40,775 nt of DNA from NCBI RefSeq assembly GCF_006438825.1, contig NZ_RCZP01000018.1:5019-45793 (forward strand). Direction: 5' to 3'. Each line of letters begins with the position of its first letter. Position 1 is the stretch's first letter. Below, piece after piece: positions 1 through 7,601 of the stretch. A model generated the notes under the pieces. That model saw only the letters and a program-made list of their open reading frames with translations. It did not search any database and was not told the origin of the DNA. Source of the stretch: Muricoccus nepalensis. Its GTDB lineage: Bacteria; Pseudomonadota; Alphaproteobacteria; Acetobacterales; Acetobacteraceae. The position numbers and the translations under genes were made by a program.

Positions 1-58
1 TGGAAGCTTGGTAACAAGCGCAGCCGAGCGGTCCTAATCGCCCGATCGAACTCCTCAA
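1..58 (+). rRNA. 23S rRNA, 3' end (partial)
   Basis: The first bases match the conserved 3' tail of bacterial 23S rRNA: a stem around AAGCGCAGCCGAGCGG followed by the near-invariant TCCTAATCGCCCGATCG. The rest of the gene lies upstream of the window. The exact 3' end is uncertain by several bases. A 5S gene follows after a spacer of about 110 bp, so this is the distal part of an rRNA operon. Confidence 0.9.
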
Positions 59-170
59 CACACGCCGCGTGAGGGCCCAAACCCTCGCCGCACGCAGCAC
101 CAACGCGCTACCCCCTCACACCTCGCCATCCTCCCCCTCACCAGGGGAACACCATCAGACGTTCCGGCCC

Positions 171-292
171 GGTGGCCTGGTGCCTACAGCGAGTGTGCCA
201 CACCCGATCCCATCCCGAACTCGGCCGTGAAACCACCCTGCGCCTATGGTACTGTGTCCTAAGACACGGGAGAGTCGGTCGGCGCCAGACCA
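171..292 (+). rRNA. rrf: 5S rRNA
   Basis: The conserved 5S core CCCGATCCCATCCCGAACTC is present, followed by ATGGTACTGTGTC and GGGAGAGT. The ends pair: GGTGGCCTGG at the 5' end is complementary to CCAGACCACC at the 3' end apart from one mismatch. The length of about 120 nt is normal. No tRNA-fMet follows, although many alphaproteobacterial rRNA operons have one. The ends are uncertain by a few bases. Confidence 0.95.
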
Positions 293-365
293 CCCGACTG
301 GAACGTCTCGATACAACTCACCTTACCCCAGAACACCGCGTCCGGCCCAAGCCCGGCGCACCGCA

Positions 366-397
366 GAACCCCCGCCGGCGCAAGCCAGCGGGGGTTC
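366..397. terminator. Hairpin terminator between 5S rRNA and a convergent gene
   Basis: A 13-bp GC-rich stem (GAACCCCCGCCGG with CCAGCGGGGGTTC, one mismatch) closes a loop of about 6 nt. It lies between the rightward rRNA operon and the leftward NHL gene and could serve both. There is no clear T-run, as is common in very GC-rich genomes. Confidence 0.7.
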
Positions 398-412
398 CGC
401 GCTTGAGGCGCA

Positions 413-1525
413 TCAGCGCGGCAGTTGCGACACGAGGCGGAAGCGTTGCGCGCGCTTGCCCGTGTCCACCTCCGTGGTGAAGACGTTGCCGCGGCTATCG
501 ACGGCCATGTTGTGGACCCAGTGGAACTCGCCCGCGTTCCGCCCGCTGCGGCCGAAGCGGCCGATGATCTCTCCCGCCTCGCGGGCGAGCAGCCAGACGG
601 TGTTGTTCGAGCCATCCGCCGCCAGGAGGACCGATTCAGCGCGATCCGGCAGGAAGTCGATATCCCAGACCGACCCGCTGCCGAGCGTCGAGGTGGCGAC
701 GAGGATCTCCCGCACGAAGGTGCCGTCCCGGCGGAACACCTGGATCCGGTCGTTGCCGCGGTCGCAGACATAGACGAGGCCGTCCCGGGCCAGGCGCACG
801 CAGTGGACGGGGTTGGCAAAGCTCGCGGAGGGCGACTGCCCCGCGACATAGGCGGGCAGGGGGGCGTCGGCCGGCGGCGGGCGCCCATAGGCGCCCCAGT
901 GGCGCAGGTAGGCGCCGGTCGTGGCGTTGAAGACGATCACGCGCCGGTTCTGGTAGCCGTCGGCGACGAACACCTCGTCCGTGGCGAGGTCCACCTCGAC
1001 GTCGGCGGGACGGCCGAGGCGCTGCGTGTCGTTGCTGCCCCCCGTCTCGCCGGTGACGCCGATCTGCAGCAGGAACCAGCCGTCGCGGGTGAACTTCAGC
1101 AGGACGTGGTCGCTGTTGCCGTTCCCGGCGACCCAGACGTTGTCGGCGGCGTCGACGTAGATGCCGTGCTCGTTCGCCGGCCAGGACGGATGGTGGCCGG
1201 GCCCGCCCCAGGCCTGCACGACGTTGCCGTCCGGGTCGAACTCGATGACGGAAGGGGCGGGGACGCAGCACTCGGAGCGGGGCGGCACCAGCGTCGCCCC
1301 GCGCTCGTCCTCCGTCATGGTGCGCGGGCGGTGGACGACCCAGACGTGGTCGCGCCGGTCCACGGCCACGCCGGCCGCCTGGCCGATGCCCCAGTTGTTC
1401 GGCAGTGTCTTCGGCCAGTGCGGATCGACCTGGTAGGTCGGCGCCGGCGGGGCCTGCGCGAGGCATGGCGGCGCGGCGGCCAGCGCGGCGAGGGCGGCGC
1501 AGGCGAGGACGAGGCGGTGGAGCAC
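413..1525 (-). CDS. Secreted NHL-repeat beta-propeller protein
   Basis: A 370-residue protein with an N-terminal signal peptide (hydrophobic core LVLACAALAALAAAPP, probable cleavage after CLAQA). Repeated blades follow, of the type GIYVDAADNVWVAG, VEVDLATDEVFVADG, VRLARDGLVYVCDRGNDRI and MAVDSRGNVFTTEVD. These are NHL repeats, which form a roughly six-bladed propeller like that of peptidyl-hydroxyglycine lyase-type proteins. I chose the GTG at 1525 because GGAGGT lies 7 nt upstream and it starts directly at the signal peptide. The longer frame to 1606 would add an arginine-rich extension. It is probably periplasmic. The substrate or ligand is unknown. It is divergent from the PYP gene and convergent with the rRNA operon. 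Confidence 0.85.
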   Translation of the reverse strand: MLHRLVLACAALAALAAAPPCLAQAPPAPTYQVDPHWPKTLPNNWGIGQAAGVAVDRRDHVWVVHRPRTMTEDERGATLVPPRSECCVPAPSVIEFDPDGNVVQAWGGPGHHPSWPANEHGIYVDAADNVWVAGNGNSDHVLLKFTRDGWFLLQIGVTGETGGSNDTQRLGRPADVEVDLATDEVFVADGYQNRRVIVFNATTGAYLRHWGAYGRPPPADAPLPAYVAGQSPSASFANPVHCVRLARDGLVYVCDRGNDRIQVFRRDGTFVREILVATSTLGSGSVWDIDFLPDRAESVLLAADGSNNTVWLLAREAGEIIGRFGRSGRNAGEFHWVHNMAVDSRGNVFTTEVDTGKRAQRFRLVSQLPR

Positions 1526-1716
1526 GGACGGGACCTCCCCGGGGCGTCCTGCCCCGTTTCGCCGCCGAGGCTCCCCCCGCGGCCCCCGCCCGGTCAAGCG
1601 CGCCATCCTGCCCCGGCCGCCGCGCCGTTCACCGTTTCGACAGGCTTCCCGCGCATCATGGGCCCTGGTGGCGGGCGTTCCGGAACGTCCCGTCCGGAGA
1701 TGACGGGGAACCCTTG

Positions 1717-2148
1717 ATGAGCCTTTCCACCCAAGACGCCCTCTCCGTTCCGGCCGCCCAGGACGGCGGCCTTCGCGCGCCGCCGGCGGGCACGGCCGAT
1801 CCCGGCCTGTTCGACTGGCTCTCGACGGCGACCGCGGCGGAACTCGATTCGCTCCCCTTCGGCGTCATCTCCATGTCGCTCGACGCCACGGTCGAGCACT
1901 ACAACGCGATGGAGGGGAAGCTCGCCGGCCTCACGCCCGGCCGCGTCGTGGGACGGAACTTCTTCACGAGCGTCGCGCCCTGCATGAACAACGCGATGGT
2001 CGCGGGGCGCTTCGCGGAGGAGGCGGAGATCGACGCGATCATCGACTACGTCCTCACGCTCCGCATGGCGCCGCAACGGGTGAAGCTCCGCCTGCTCAAA
2101 CGGCAGGACGCGAAGCGGATGTACGTGGTCGTGGAGAGGCGGAGCTGA
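1717..2148 (+). CDS. pyp: Photoactive yellow protein (PYP) family blue-light sensor
   Basis: A 143-residue single PAS-fold protein resembling Halorhodospira PYP with about 20 extra N-terminal residues. PYP binds p-coumaric acid through a thioester to a cysteine and undergoes a light-driven photocycle. Seen here: Cys89 in FFTSVAPC (Cys69 in PYP), and Tyr62 and Glu66 in HYNAMEG (Tyr42 and Glu46, which hydrogen-bond the chromophore phenolate). The Met100 equivalent is kept as Met117. Differences: Thr50 is Ala70, Arg52 is Leu72, and Tyr98 is replaced by Leu, so colour or kinetics may be altered. The gene stops 1 nt before a PAS-protein gene, suggesting translational coupling. The chromophore-making tyrosine ammonia-lyase and coumarate:CoA ligase are not in the window. 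Family assignment is firm; light-sensing function is inferred. Confidence 0.9.
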   Translation: MSLSTQDALSVPAAQDGGLRAPPAGTADPGLFDWLSTATAAELDSLPFGVISMSLDATVEHYNAMEGKLAGLTPGRVVGRNFFTSVAPCMNNAMVAGRFAEEAEIDAIIDYVLTLRMAPQRVKLRLLKRQDAKRMYVVVERRS

Positions 2149-2149
2149 C

Positions 2150-3247
2150 ATGTCGGAGACCGCAGAGCTAGAGCCCGAGGCTCAATCCGCCTACGAGGCG
2201 CTGATCGAGTTCCTCTACCTGGCGCCGGTCGGGATCGTGAAGTTCCGCCCGGACGGCACGATCGACATGGCGAACCCAACCGCCGCGCAGCTGCTGATCC
2301 CGCTGGCCGCGGACGGCGACATGTCGGACCTCTACCGCCTCTTCGCGACGGTGGCCCCCGACCTGCGCTCGCATGTCGAGCGGTTCCAGTCGCCGGCGGG
2401 GCAGATCTTCGACCAGATGCAGCTGGCGGTGCCGGGCTCGCGCACCATCCTCATGCTCGACATCAACAAGATCAACGACACGACCCTGATGGCGGTGGTG
2501 CAGAACATCACCGACCTGACGGAGGCGCGGCGGGAGGTGGTCCGGCGGACGGAGGCGCAGCGCCTTCTCGCCTCCGTCTTCATGCGGCTGACGACCCCGG
2601 TCGTGATCAACCGGGCCGACGGCTTCATCCTGCTGACCAACATGGCCTTCCAGAATCTCATCGGTTACGACGCGAAGAGCCTTGTCGGCCTGAACATCGA
2701 CGCCCTTCTCCCGCCCGATCCCTCCGGCGCCGCGGAGGCCGCGCGGATGCAGCAGGCGCTGGACGGGAAGCCCTACGAGGTCGACATCGAGCTCGTCGCG
2801 AAGGATGGCACCCGCCTGACCGCCACGATGAACTCGGCGCTGCTCGACGAGTCGGAGTCGAAGCACCTCCGGGTGATCACCCTCGCCCCGCACCCCTTGC
2901 CGCGCGGCGCGCTGGAGGGCGGCGTGCCGGCGCGGACCTGCGTCCAGGGGGTCAGCCAGGTGCGGACGATCAGCCTAGCGCCGATCAGCAAGGCCATCGG
3001 CGCCGACTGGGCGCACATCTCGTCCCGCGCGATGATGCTGACGGAGGCAATCATCAAGCCGATGCTCGGGCCGTCGGACATCCTCAAGCGCGGCAAGAAC
3101 GACTGCTTCATCGTCTGGTTCGCGGAGGGAGAGCCGGCGCAGCACAACCTCACCCTCGCCCGCGCGACCCAGGCGGTGCGGACGGTCTTCATGACCCAGT
3201 TCGGCACGCGCGTGGCCGAGCGGGTGAGGGCCGCGACGGTCGGGTGA
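2150..3247 (+). CDS. PAS-domain protein with degenerate C-terminal output domain, PYP partner
   Basis: A 365-residue soluble protein. A first PAS domain covers about residues 18-125 (LAPVGIVKFRPDGTIDMANP). A short helical linker (ITDLTEARREVVRRTEAQR) leads to a second PAS at about 140-250 (TPVVINRADGFILLTNMAF, then VGLNIDALLPPD). The C-terminal 100 residues contain SDILKRGKNDCFIVWF, faintly like the strand-turn-strand of GGDEF or cyclase domains. It has no GGDEF signature and no histidine-kinase H or ATP-binding motifs. The ATG lies 1 nt after the PYP stop, so the two are very likely co-translated and may interact. I infer a light-signalling partner; the biochemical output cannot be named. 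Confidence 0.75.
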   Translation: MSETAELEPEAQSAYEALIEFLYLAPVGIVKFRPDGTIDMANPTAAQLLIPLAADGDMSDLYRLFATVAPDLRSHVERFQSPAGQIFDQMQLAVPGSRTILMLDINKINDTTLMAVVQNITDLTEARREVVRRTEAQRLLASVFMRLTTPVVINRADGFILLTNMAFQNLIGYDAKSLVGLNIDALLPPDPSGAAEAARMQQALDGKPYEVDIELVAKDGTRLTATMNSALLDESESKHLRVITLAPHPLPRGALEGGVPARTCVQGVSQVRTISLAPISKAIGADWAHISSRAMMLTEAIIKPMLGPSDILKRGKNDCFIVWFAEGEPAQHNLTLARATQAVRTVFMTQFGTRVAERVRAATVG

Positions 3248-3250
3248 CCG

Positions 3251-3290
3251 CCGGCCCTTGGTCGCCTTGGCAAGGAAGGGCGCGGGCCGG
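3251..3290. terminator. Possible bidirectional hairpin between convergent genes
   Basis: CCGGCCC and GGGCCGG form a 7-bp arm around an inner CCTTGGCAAGG fold, between the convergent PAS and GT4 genes. There is no T-run, so this is a weak call. Confidence 0.35.
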
Positions 3291-3295
3291 AGGCG

Positions 3296-4510
3296 CTAGG
3301 CGACGGAGGGCAGGAGCTCGGCGTTGAAGGACCGGCCGAAGCCGTGGTTACGGTGCGTCAGGTCATCGGCCACGGCGTGCCGCAGGAGGTGGTCGAAGTC
3401 GCCGGTCAGGTTGCGCCACGCGTAGTGCTGGCCGACATGGGCGCGCGCCTCATCGCCCATTCGGGCGGCAAGGTCGGGAGAATCGAAGAGGCGGATCACG
3501 GCCTCCGCGAGTTCCGCCGCGCCGGACTGCACGAGGTCCTCATGCCCTTCGGGAACCTTGAGACCGTTCACCGCGAGGGGCGTCAGCACCACCGGGCGCG
3601 AGGCGGCCCAGGCTTCCAGCACCTTGTTCTTCACGCCGACGCCCCCGCGCATCGGCGCGATCGAGAGCCAGGAGCGGGCGAGCACGGCGTTCATGTCGGG
3701 CACGTTCGCCAGCACGTCGAGCCCCTCCACGGCGCGGAGCGCCAGGATCTCGGGCGTGGGGTTCCGCCCCGCGATCAGCAACTGGGCGTCGGGGCGTGCC
3801 GCCCGCACGCGCGGCCAGATGTCGCGCGCGAGGAAGAGCGCCGCGTCGACGTTCGGCTCGAAGTCGAGGGTCCCGATGAAGGAGAGCGTCGGCTGCGGCG
3901 CGCGCGCGCCCCCGGCTCCCCGCTCCGGCAGCAGGACGCCGTTCGGGACGACGTGGACGTTCTCCTCACGCCCGAGCCAGCGCAGCCAGGCGGCGTCGCG
4001 CTCGCCGGCGCAGATGACCGAGGAGAAGCTCTTCACCGTCCGGCGGGAGTAGTAGGCGGACACGCCCAGTTCCCGCAGCTTCCGGTAGCGGCCGCGCAGG
4101 TCCGGGTCGATCAGGAACCCGCTCCAGAGGTCGAGGGGCACGCAGTCGATGAGGTCGACGACCCCGGCGGGCAGCTGCGGCGCGTCGAACCAGGCGCCCT
4201 CCGCGCCACGCCAGACGACCGCGCGGCGGGGGCGGGAGAGCTCGATCGCCTGGTCGATCGCGGCCTTCAGCGGCTGCTGGTCGAAGCGCCAGGGATAGGC
4301 GTGGACCGTGCCCTCGAGCTGGTAAGGAATGAAGCGCTCGAGGTCAAACGGGGGCGGCTCGCCGCCCTCGCTGGGGAGCGAGACGAGCGTGATCGACCAG
4401 ACGCGCGACAGTTCCTGCAGGAGGTGGAAGACGCGGAGGGTGTAGCCGTTCGTCACCGGCCACGGGGCCGTCGTGCAGACAGCCAGAAGGGACGGACGTT
4501 CGGTGCTCAC
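3296..4510 (-). CDS. GT4-type glycosyltransferase
   Basis: About 404 residues with a GT-B fold pattern. The N-terminal Rossmann half begins LLAVCTTAPWPVTNGYTLR and continues HLLQELSRVWSITLVSL. The C-terminal half has LSFIGTLDFEPNVDAALF, AQLLIAGRNP and the donor-site region GVGVKNKVLEAWAASRPVV. This layout resembles the sugar transferases that accompany exosortase/EPS systems (TIGR03087 type), which is an inference. I placed the start at the GTG at 4510. The frame stays open to 4840, but that stretch has codon use unlike the gene and lower GC, so it is probably leader. An ATG at 4624 is the alternative. It is divergent from a GT2 gene and part of a surface-glycan region. Confidence 0.8.
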   Translation of the reverse strand: MSTERPSLLAVCTTAPWPVTNGYTLRVFHLLQELSRVWSITLVSLPSEGGEPPPFDLERFIPYQLEGTVHAYPWRFDQQPLKAAIDQAIELSRPRRAVVWRGAEGAWFDAPQLPAGVVDLIDCVPLDLWSGFLIDPDLRGRYRKLRELGVSAYYSRRTVKSFSSVICAGERDAAWLRWLGREENVHVVPNGVLLPERGAGGARAPQPTLSFIGTLDFEPNVDAALFLARDIWPRVRAARPDAQLLIAGRNPTPEILALRAVEGLDVLANVPDMNAVLARSWLSIAPMRGGVGVKNKVLEAWAASRPVVLTPLAVNGLKVPEGHEDLVQSGAAELAEAVIRLFDSPDLAARMGDEARAHVGQHYAWRNLTGDFDHLLRHAVADDLTHRNHGFGRSFNAELLPSVA

Positions 4511-4936
4511 GAAAAGTTCAGCTCCAGTTCCGGCCCGACCTTCATCCCGGACGCCGGGCGTCTGCCATGAGGCTCGCCGAGCCGTCTGTTGCGCCAAGCT
4601 GGGGGTGTTAACGGCTAAATCCATCCCCGAACAACTGACGTGTTGGTGTGGCACCTTGATAACCTCGCTGCCATCGCCGGTGGCGCGGGCTGCGATCCGT
4701 CGCTCGATTTGGGCGATTGCACTCTCCGGCCCACTCGCCGGGCGGGATGGGTTGGAACCGCTTCTGTCCGGCGGTTGCCCAGGCGTGGTGCGGCTCGCCC
4801 AGCCTCCCGTATCGATCCCTTCGGAATGCCGCAATTCCACCAGTGCCCCCGTTCACGCGTTCCGCCAAGCGATCGAATAACCTCCGGGGGCGGCGGACGT
4901 TGTGGGGGGATCAAACAAAATCAGGAATTTTCCCGC
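4511..4936. other. Divergent intergenic region of the glycan cluster
   Basis: About 425 bp between the leftward GT4 and rightward GT2 genes, with visibly lower GC and weak third-position bias in every frame, so it is probably non-coding. It should hold both promoters. I could not find a convincing -35/-10 pair. An A/T-rich stretch (GATCAAACAAAATCAGGAAT) lies just before the GT2 start. Confidence 0.5.
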
Positions 4937-6082
4937 ATGGATGTGCCGTGCCCGCCCGTCGTCGACGTCGTCATGACGGCCTACAACAGCGCGCGCACCA
5001 TCGAGCGCTCGATCGCCTCCCTCCAGCGGCAGAGCCTTCGCAACATCCGGATCATCGTGGTCGACGACGCCTCGACCGACGACACCGCCGTCATCGTGGC
5101 GCGCCTCGCCGCCGGGGACCCGCGGATCGAGCTGGTCCGCCAGCCCGTGAACCGGCGCATCGTCGGGGCGGCCAACGAGGGGCTGTCGCTCTGCCGCGCC
5201 CCCTATGTCGCGCGCCAGGACTCCGACGACCTCTCCCTTCCGGAACGCCTGGCGACCGAGGTCGCCTACCTCGACGCGAACCCCGATTGCGTGGCGGTCA
5301 GCGCCTACGCGCGCCAGGTCGACGAGACCGGGCGGTTCCTGGGCACGCTCTCGCGCCCGGCGCCGCCGGCGGAGGCGGACCCGCGCTGGTTCCCCTCGCG
5401 TGAGCCCTACCTCATGCACCCCTTCCTCCTCGCCCGGCGCGAGGCCTTGGAGGCGGTCGGGGGCTACCGGCACGTCTTCTACGCGGAGGATACCGATCTC
5501 TACTGGCGCCTGCGGGAGATCGGGCGGCTGCACACCATCCCCGCCATCATGGGCGACTACACGATCCACGCGGGCAGCATCACGGGGCGCTCGCCGCTCA
5601 ACGGGCGGGTGAGCGCGGTCAACTCCCAGCTCTCGGCCCTCTCCAGCCTGCGTCGCGAGCAGGGGCGCCCGGACCTGTCCTTCCCGGCGGAGCGGCTGGC
5701 CGAGTACGAGGCGGCGGAGACGGTCGAGGAGATGCTGGTGGTGGCGGGGTCGCAGCTCGCGGGGGAGGAGCGCGACTACCTCCGCCTCGCCGTCGCGGCG
5801 AAGCTTGTGGAGGTCGCGGCCTACCGGCCCTACTTCCTCGCGCCGGCCGACTGCAGCTTCGTCCGCCGCACGATCACGCGGAACTGGCGGCGGCTGCACC
5901 GGGGCAACGCGTCGGTCCTTCGGAACGAGCTCGTCTCCCTCGGCACGAAGCTCCTGTACAACCGGCGCTTCCGCGACCTCGTGACGCTCTTGCCGGCCTC
6001 GCTGCTCGGGAGCGCGGTCGGGCGGGTCGCGTCCTACACCCTGCGCCACCGCCTGGCCCGGCTGGGCGCGGCCTCGGCCTGA
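4937..6082 (+). CDS. GT2 family glycosyltransferase
   Basis: A 381-residue cytoplasmic GT-A fold enzyme. It starts DVVMTAYNSARTIERSI and continues to IIVVDDASTDDT (nucleotide-binding, about residues 39-50). The metal-binding motif is DSDD at 95-98, and the later FYAEDTDLYWRL (about 180-191) is the acceptor/catalytic-side acidic motif of GT2. The C-terminal 150 residues are helical with no recognised domain. I chose the ATG at 4937 because homology begins there. A longer open frame runs back to 4640 but has poor codon bias. It probably adds a sugar to a surface polysaccharide or lipid-linked glycan; donor and acceptor are unknown. Confidence 0.85.
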   Translation: MDVPCPPVVDVVMTAYNSARTIERSIASLQRQSLRNIRIIVVDDASTDDTAVIVARLAAGDPRIELVRQPVNRRIVGAANEGLSLCRAPYVARQDSDDLSLPERLATEVAYLDANPDCVAVSAYARQVDETGRFLGTLSRPAPPAEADPRWFPSREPYLMHPFLLARREALEAVGGYRHVFYAEDTDLYWRLREIGRLHTIPAIMGDYTIHAGSITGRSPLNGRVSAVNSQLSALSSLRREQGRPDLSFPAERLAEYEAAETVEEMLVVAGSQLAGEERDYLRLAVAAKLVEVAAYRPYFLAPADCSFVRRTITRNWRRLHRGNASVLRNELVSLGTKLLYNRRFRDLVTLLPASLLGSAVGRVASYTLRHRLARLGAASA

Positions 6083-6088
6083 CCCCGG

Positions 6089-6113
6089 GGTCCCCGCGGG
6101 GCGCCGCGGGACC
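6089..6113. terminator. Hairpin between convergent genes
   Basis: GGTCCCCGCGG pairs with CCGCGGGACC across a short loop, giving a strong GC-rich stem between the GT2 gene and the convergent gene at 6123. There is no T-run. It plausibly terminates both. Confidence 0.5.
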
Positions 6114-6122
6114 GGCTCGCCC

Positions 6123-7094
6123 TCAGGTGCGCGTCAGGGCCTTCGCGGCGGGCTTGCGGAGGACGCGCTTCCTCCAGCTCTCCGTCACCCGCTCCTTCAG
6201 GGCCTTGGAGAGGACGGGCCAGTAGACCGAGGAGGGGACGCGCCGGATGCGGCGGCGCACCTTGCTGCCGGGGATGAAGTAGTTCTCGGGCGGCCAGAGG
6301 TGCTTCATCGTGTGGACGATGTAGCGGTTCGGGTCGAGCACGGGGTGGACGAAGGCCTGGCCCGTCATCTCGCCGAGGTCGGTCTCGACGTAGGAGGGGC
6401 GCCACTCGTAGTGGTCGAGCGGCCCGAACTCCGACAGCTCCCCCATCCGGAAGCCGCCGAGGGCGAGCTCCGTCGGGATATAGGCCTCGCAGAAGGGCCA
6501 GCGGCGGATCTCGCCGCGCTCGAAGGCCCGGGAGTGCTCCTTTCTTCGCGCGAAGAGATGGGACACCGCCGCCCGGGAGAAGAGCGCGATGCAGATCAGC
6601 CGTTGCTGGATGTCCTCGAGCCGGTAGAGGTCGAGGCAGCCGTCCGTGAAGTTCCAGCCGATGTCGGGGTGGACGGTGGTGAGGCCGATGAAGTCGTAGC
6701 CCTTCTCCACGGAGCGCGCGACCATCTCGCCCATGTCGCGGTTCGCGGCCACGTCGTACTCGACCATGATGTAGTGGTCGAAGTCCGGGAAGCGCTCGAA
6801 GAAGACGTAGAGCGAGTAGTCCCCGTTGAACCAGAGGAAGTTGCCCGTCCCCGCCTTGGCCAGGCCGAGGGCGAGGAGGTCGTTCTCGGTGTAGCGGACG
6901 ACGTTGTCGTGGGGGATGGGGACCGCCCCGTTCGTCTCGTCGACGAGGATGAAGACCTCGCCGCCGCGGGAGCGCTCCACCAGGCGCCTGTACTGGCGCT
7001 CCGCGAAGTCGTCCCAGAAGTGGGTCCGGAACAACACCGCGAAACGGCTCTCGCCGGGCGCCTTCATGGCCATGCTGGGGAGGATCCTCGTCAT
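6123..7094 (-). CDS. Unrecognised protein of the glycan cluster, possible GT-A-like transferase
   Basis: 323 residues without signal peptide or membrane helix. Features: RFAVLFRTHFWDDFAERQY near the start, EVFILVDETNGAVPIP at about 45-60, and HYIMVEYDVAANRDMGEMV at about 107-125. The order 'strand, then an acidic EYDV after a hydrophobic strand' recalls the DXD region of GT-A glycosyltransferases. ETDLGEMTGQAFVHPV and HTMKHLWPPENYFIPG follow. The C-terminus is strongly basic, perhaps for membrane association. I do not recognise the family. Position among four glycosyltransferases supports a glycan role, but that is inference. The start could also be one of the ATGs at 7073 or 7067. Confidence 0.6.
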   Translation of the reverse strand: MTRILPSMAMKAPGESRFAVLFRTHFWDDFAERQYRRLVERSRGGEVFILVDETNGAVPIPHDNVVRYTENDLLALGLAKAGTGNFLWFNGDYSLYVFFERFPDFDHYIMVEYDVAANRDMGEMVARSVEKGYDFIGLTTVHPDIGWNFTDGCLDLYRLEDIQQRLICIALFSRAAVSHLFARRKEHSRAFERGEIRRWPFCEAYIPTELALGGFRMGELSEFGPLDHYEWRPSYVETDLGEMTGQAFVHPVLDPNRYIVHTMKHLWPPENYFIPGSKVRRRIRRVPSSVYWPVLSKALKERVTESWRKRVLRKPAAKALTRT

Positions 7095-7601
7095 CGAACG
7101 GCCGGTGCCCTGCTGCCCCGGCCCCGGGGCGGCCCGCGCGGGCGCCCTTACCCCGTCCCGCGCGGCGAGCGCGGGCGATGGGCCCGGGCGGCGAGGCGGA
7201 GCGGCGAAGCTATAACGTGGCGCCCGCGGGCCCGGTGATCAAAAACCGGAGGGCAGGGTCGAAACATTCGGCCGCCCGGCAGGTGAAGGCGCCCGCCTAC
7301 GGTATCGTGATCCTTTCGGCGGCGCCGCGAGCATTTCGAGGCTTCACCCCCGGCGGCTGGCGTTGTTTGAGGTGTCCATCGCGTCCCGGCGCGCCGCCTT
7401 CGCGGCCCCCCGCGGGTCCTGGGCGGCGCGGCCTGTGTTGGAAGATGCAACGAAGCGCCGGGCGCGGGATTGATCCGGCAGCGGGCACGGCGACCTTCAA
7501 GGCCGGGCAGGGGCACGGGATCACACGCCGGACGGCGACGGAACACCCGCTTCGCGGCCCGGGAACTCCCGGGCGGCGAGGGGGAGAGCAAGGGCACAAG
7601 G
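7095..7601. other. Divergent intergenic region
   Basis: About 505 bp between the leftward gene at 6123 and the GlfT2-like gene. Every frame here has poor codon bias. A short A/T-richer element (GGTGATCAAAAACCGG near 7234) stands out but I see no clear promoter. I see no RNA gene or repeat. Confidence 0.4.

Noticed and set aside
425-1717. Long open frame antisense to the NHL protein
   Set aside because: It mirrors the codon bias of the real gene on the other strand; its product is Arg/Val/Asp-rich and domainless. The same applies to most long antisense frames in this GC-rich window, for example 23771-25825 opposite phaC and 30121-31920 opposite recJ.
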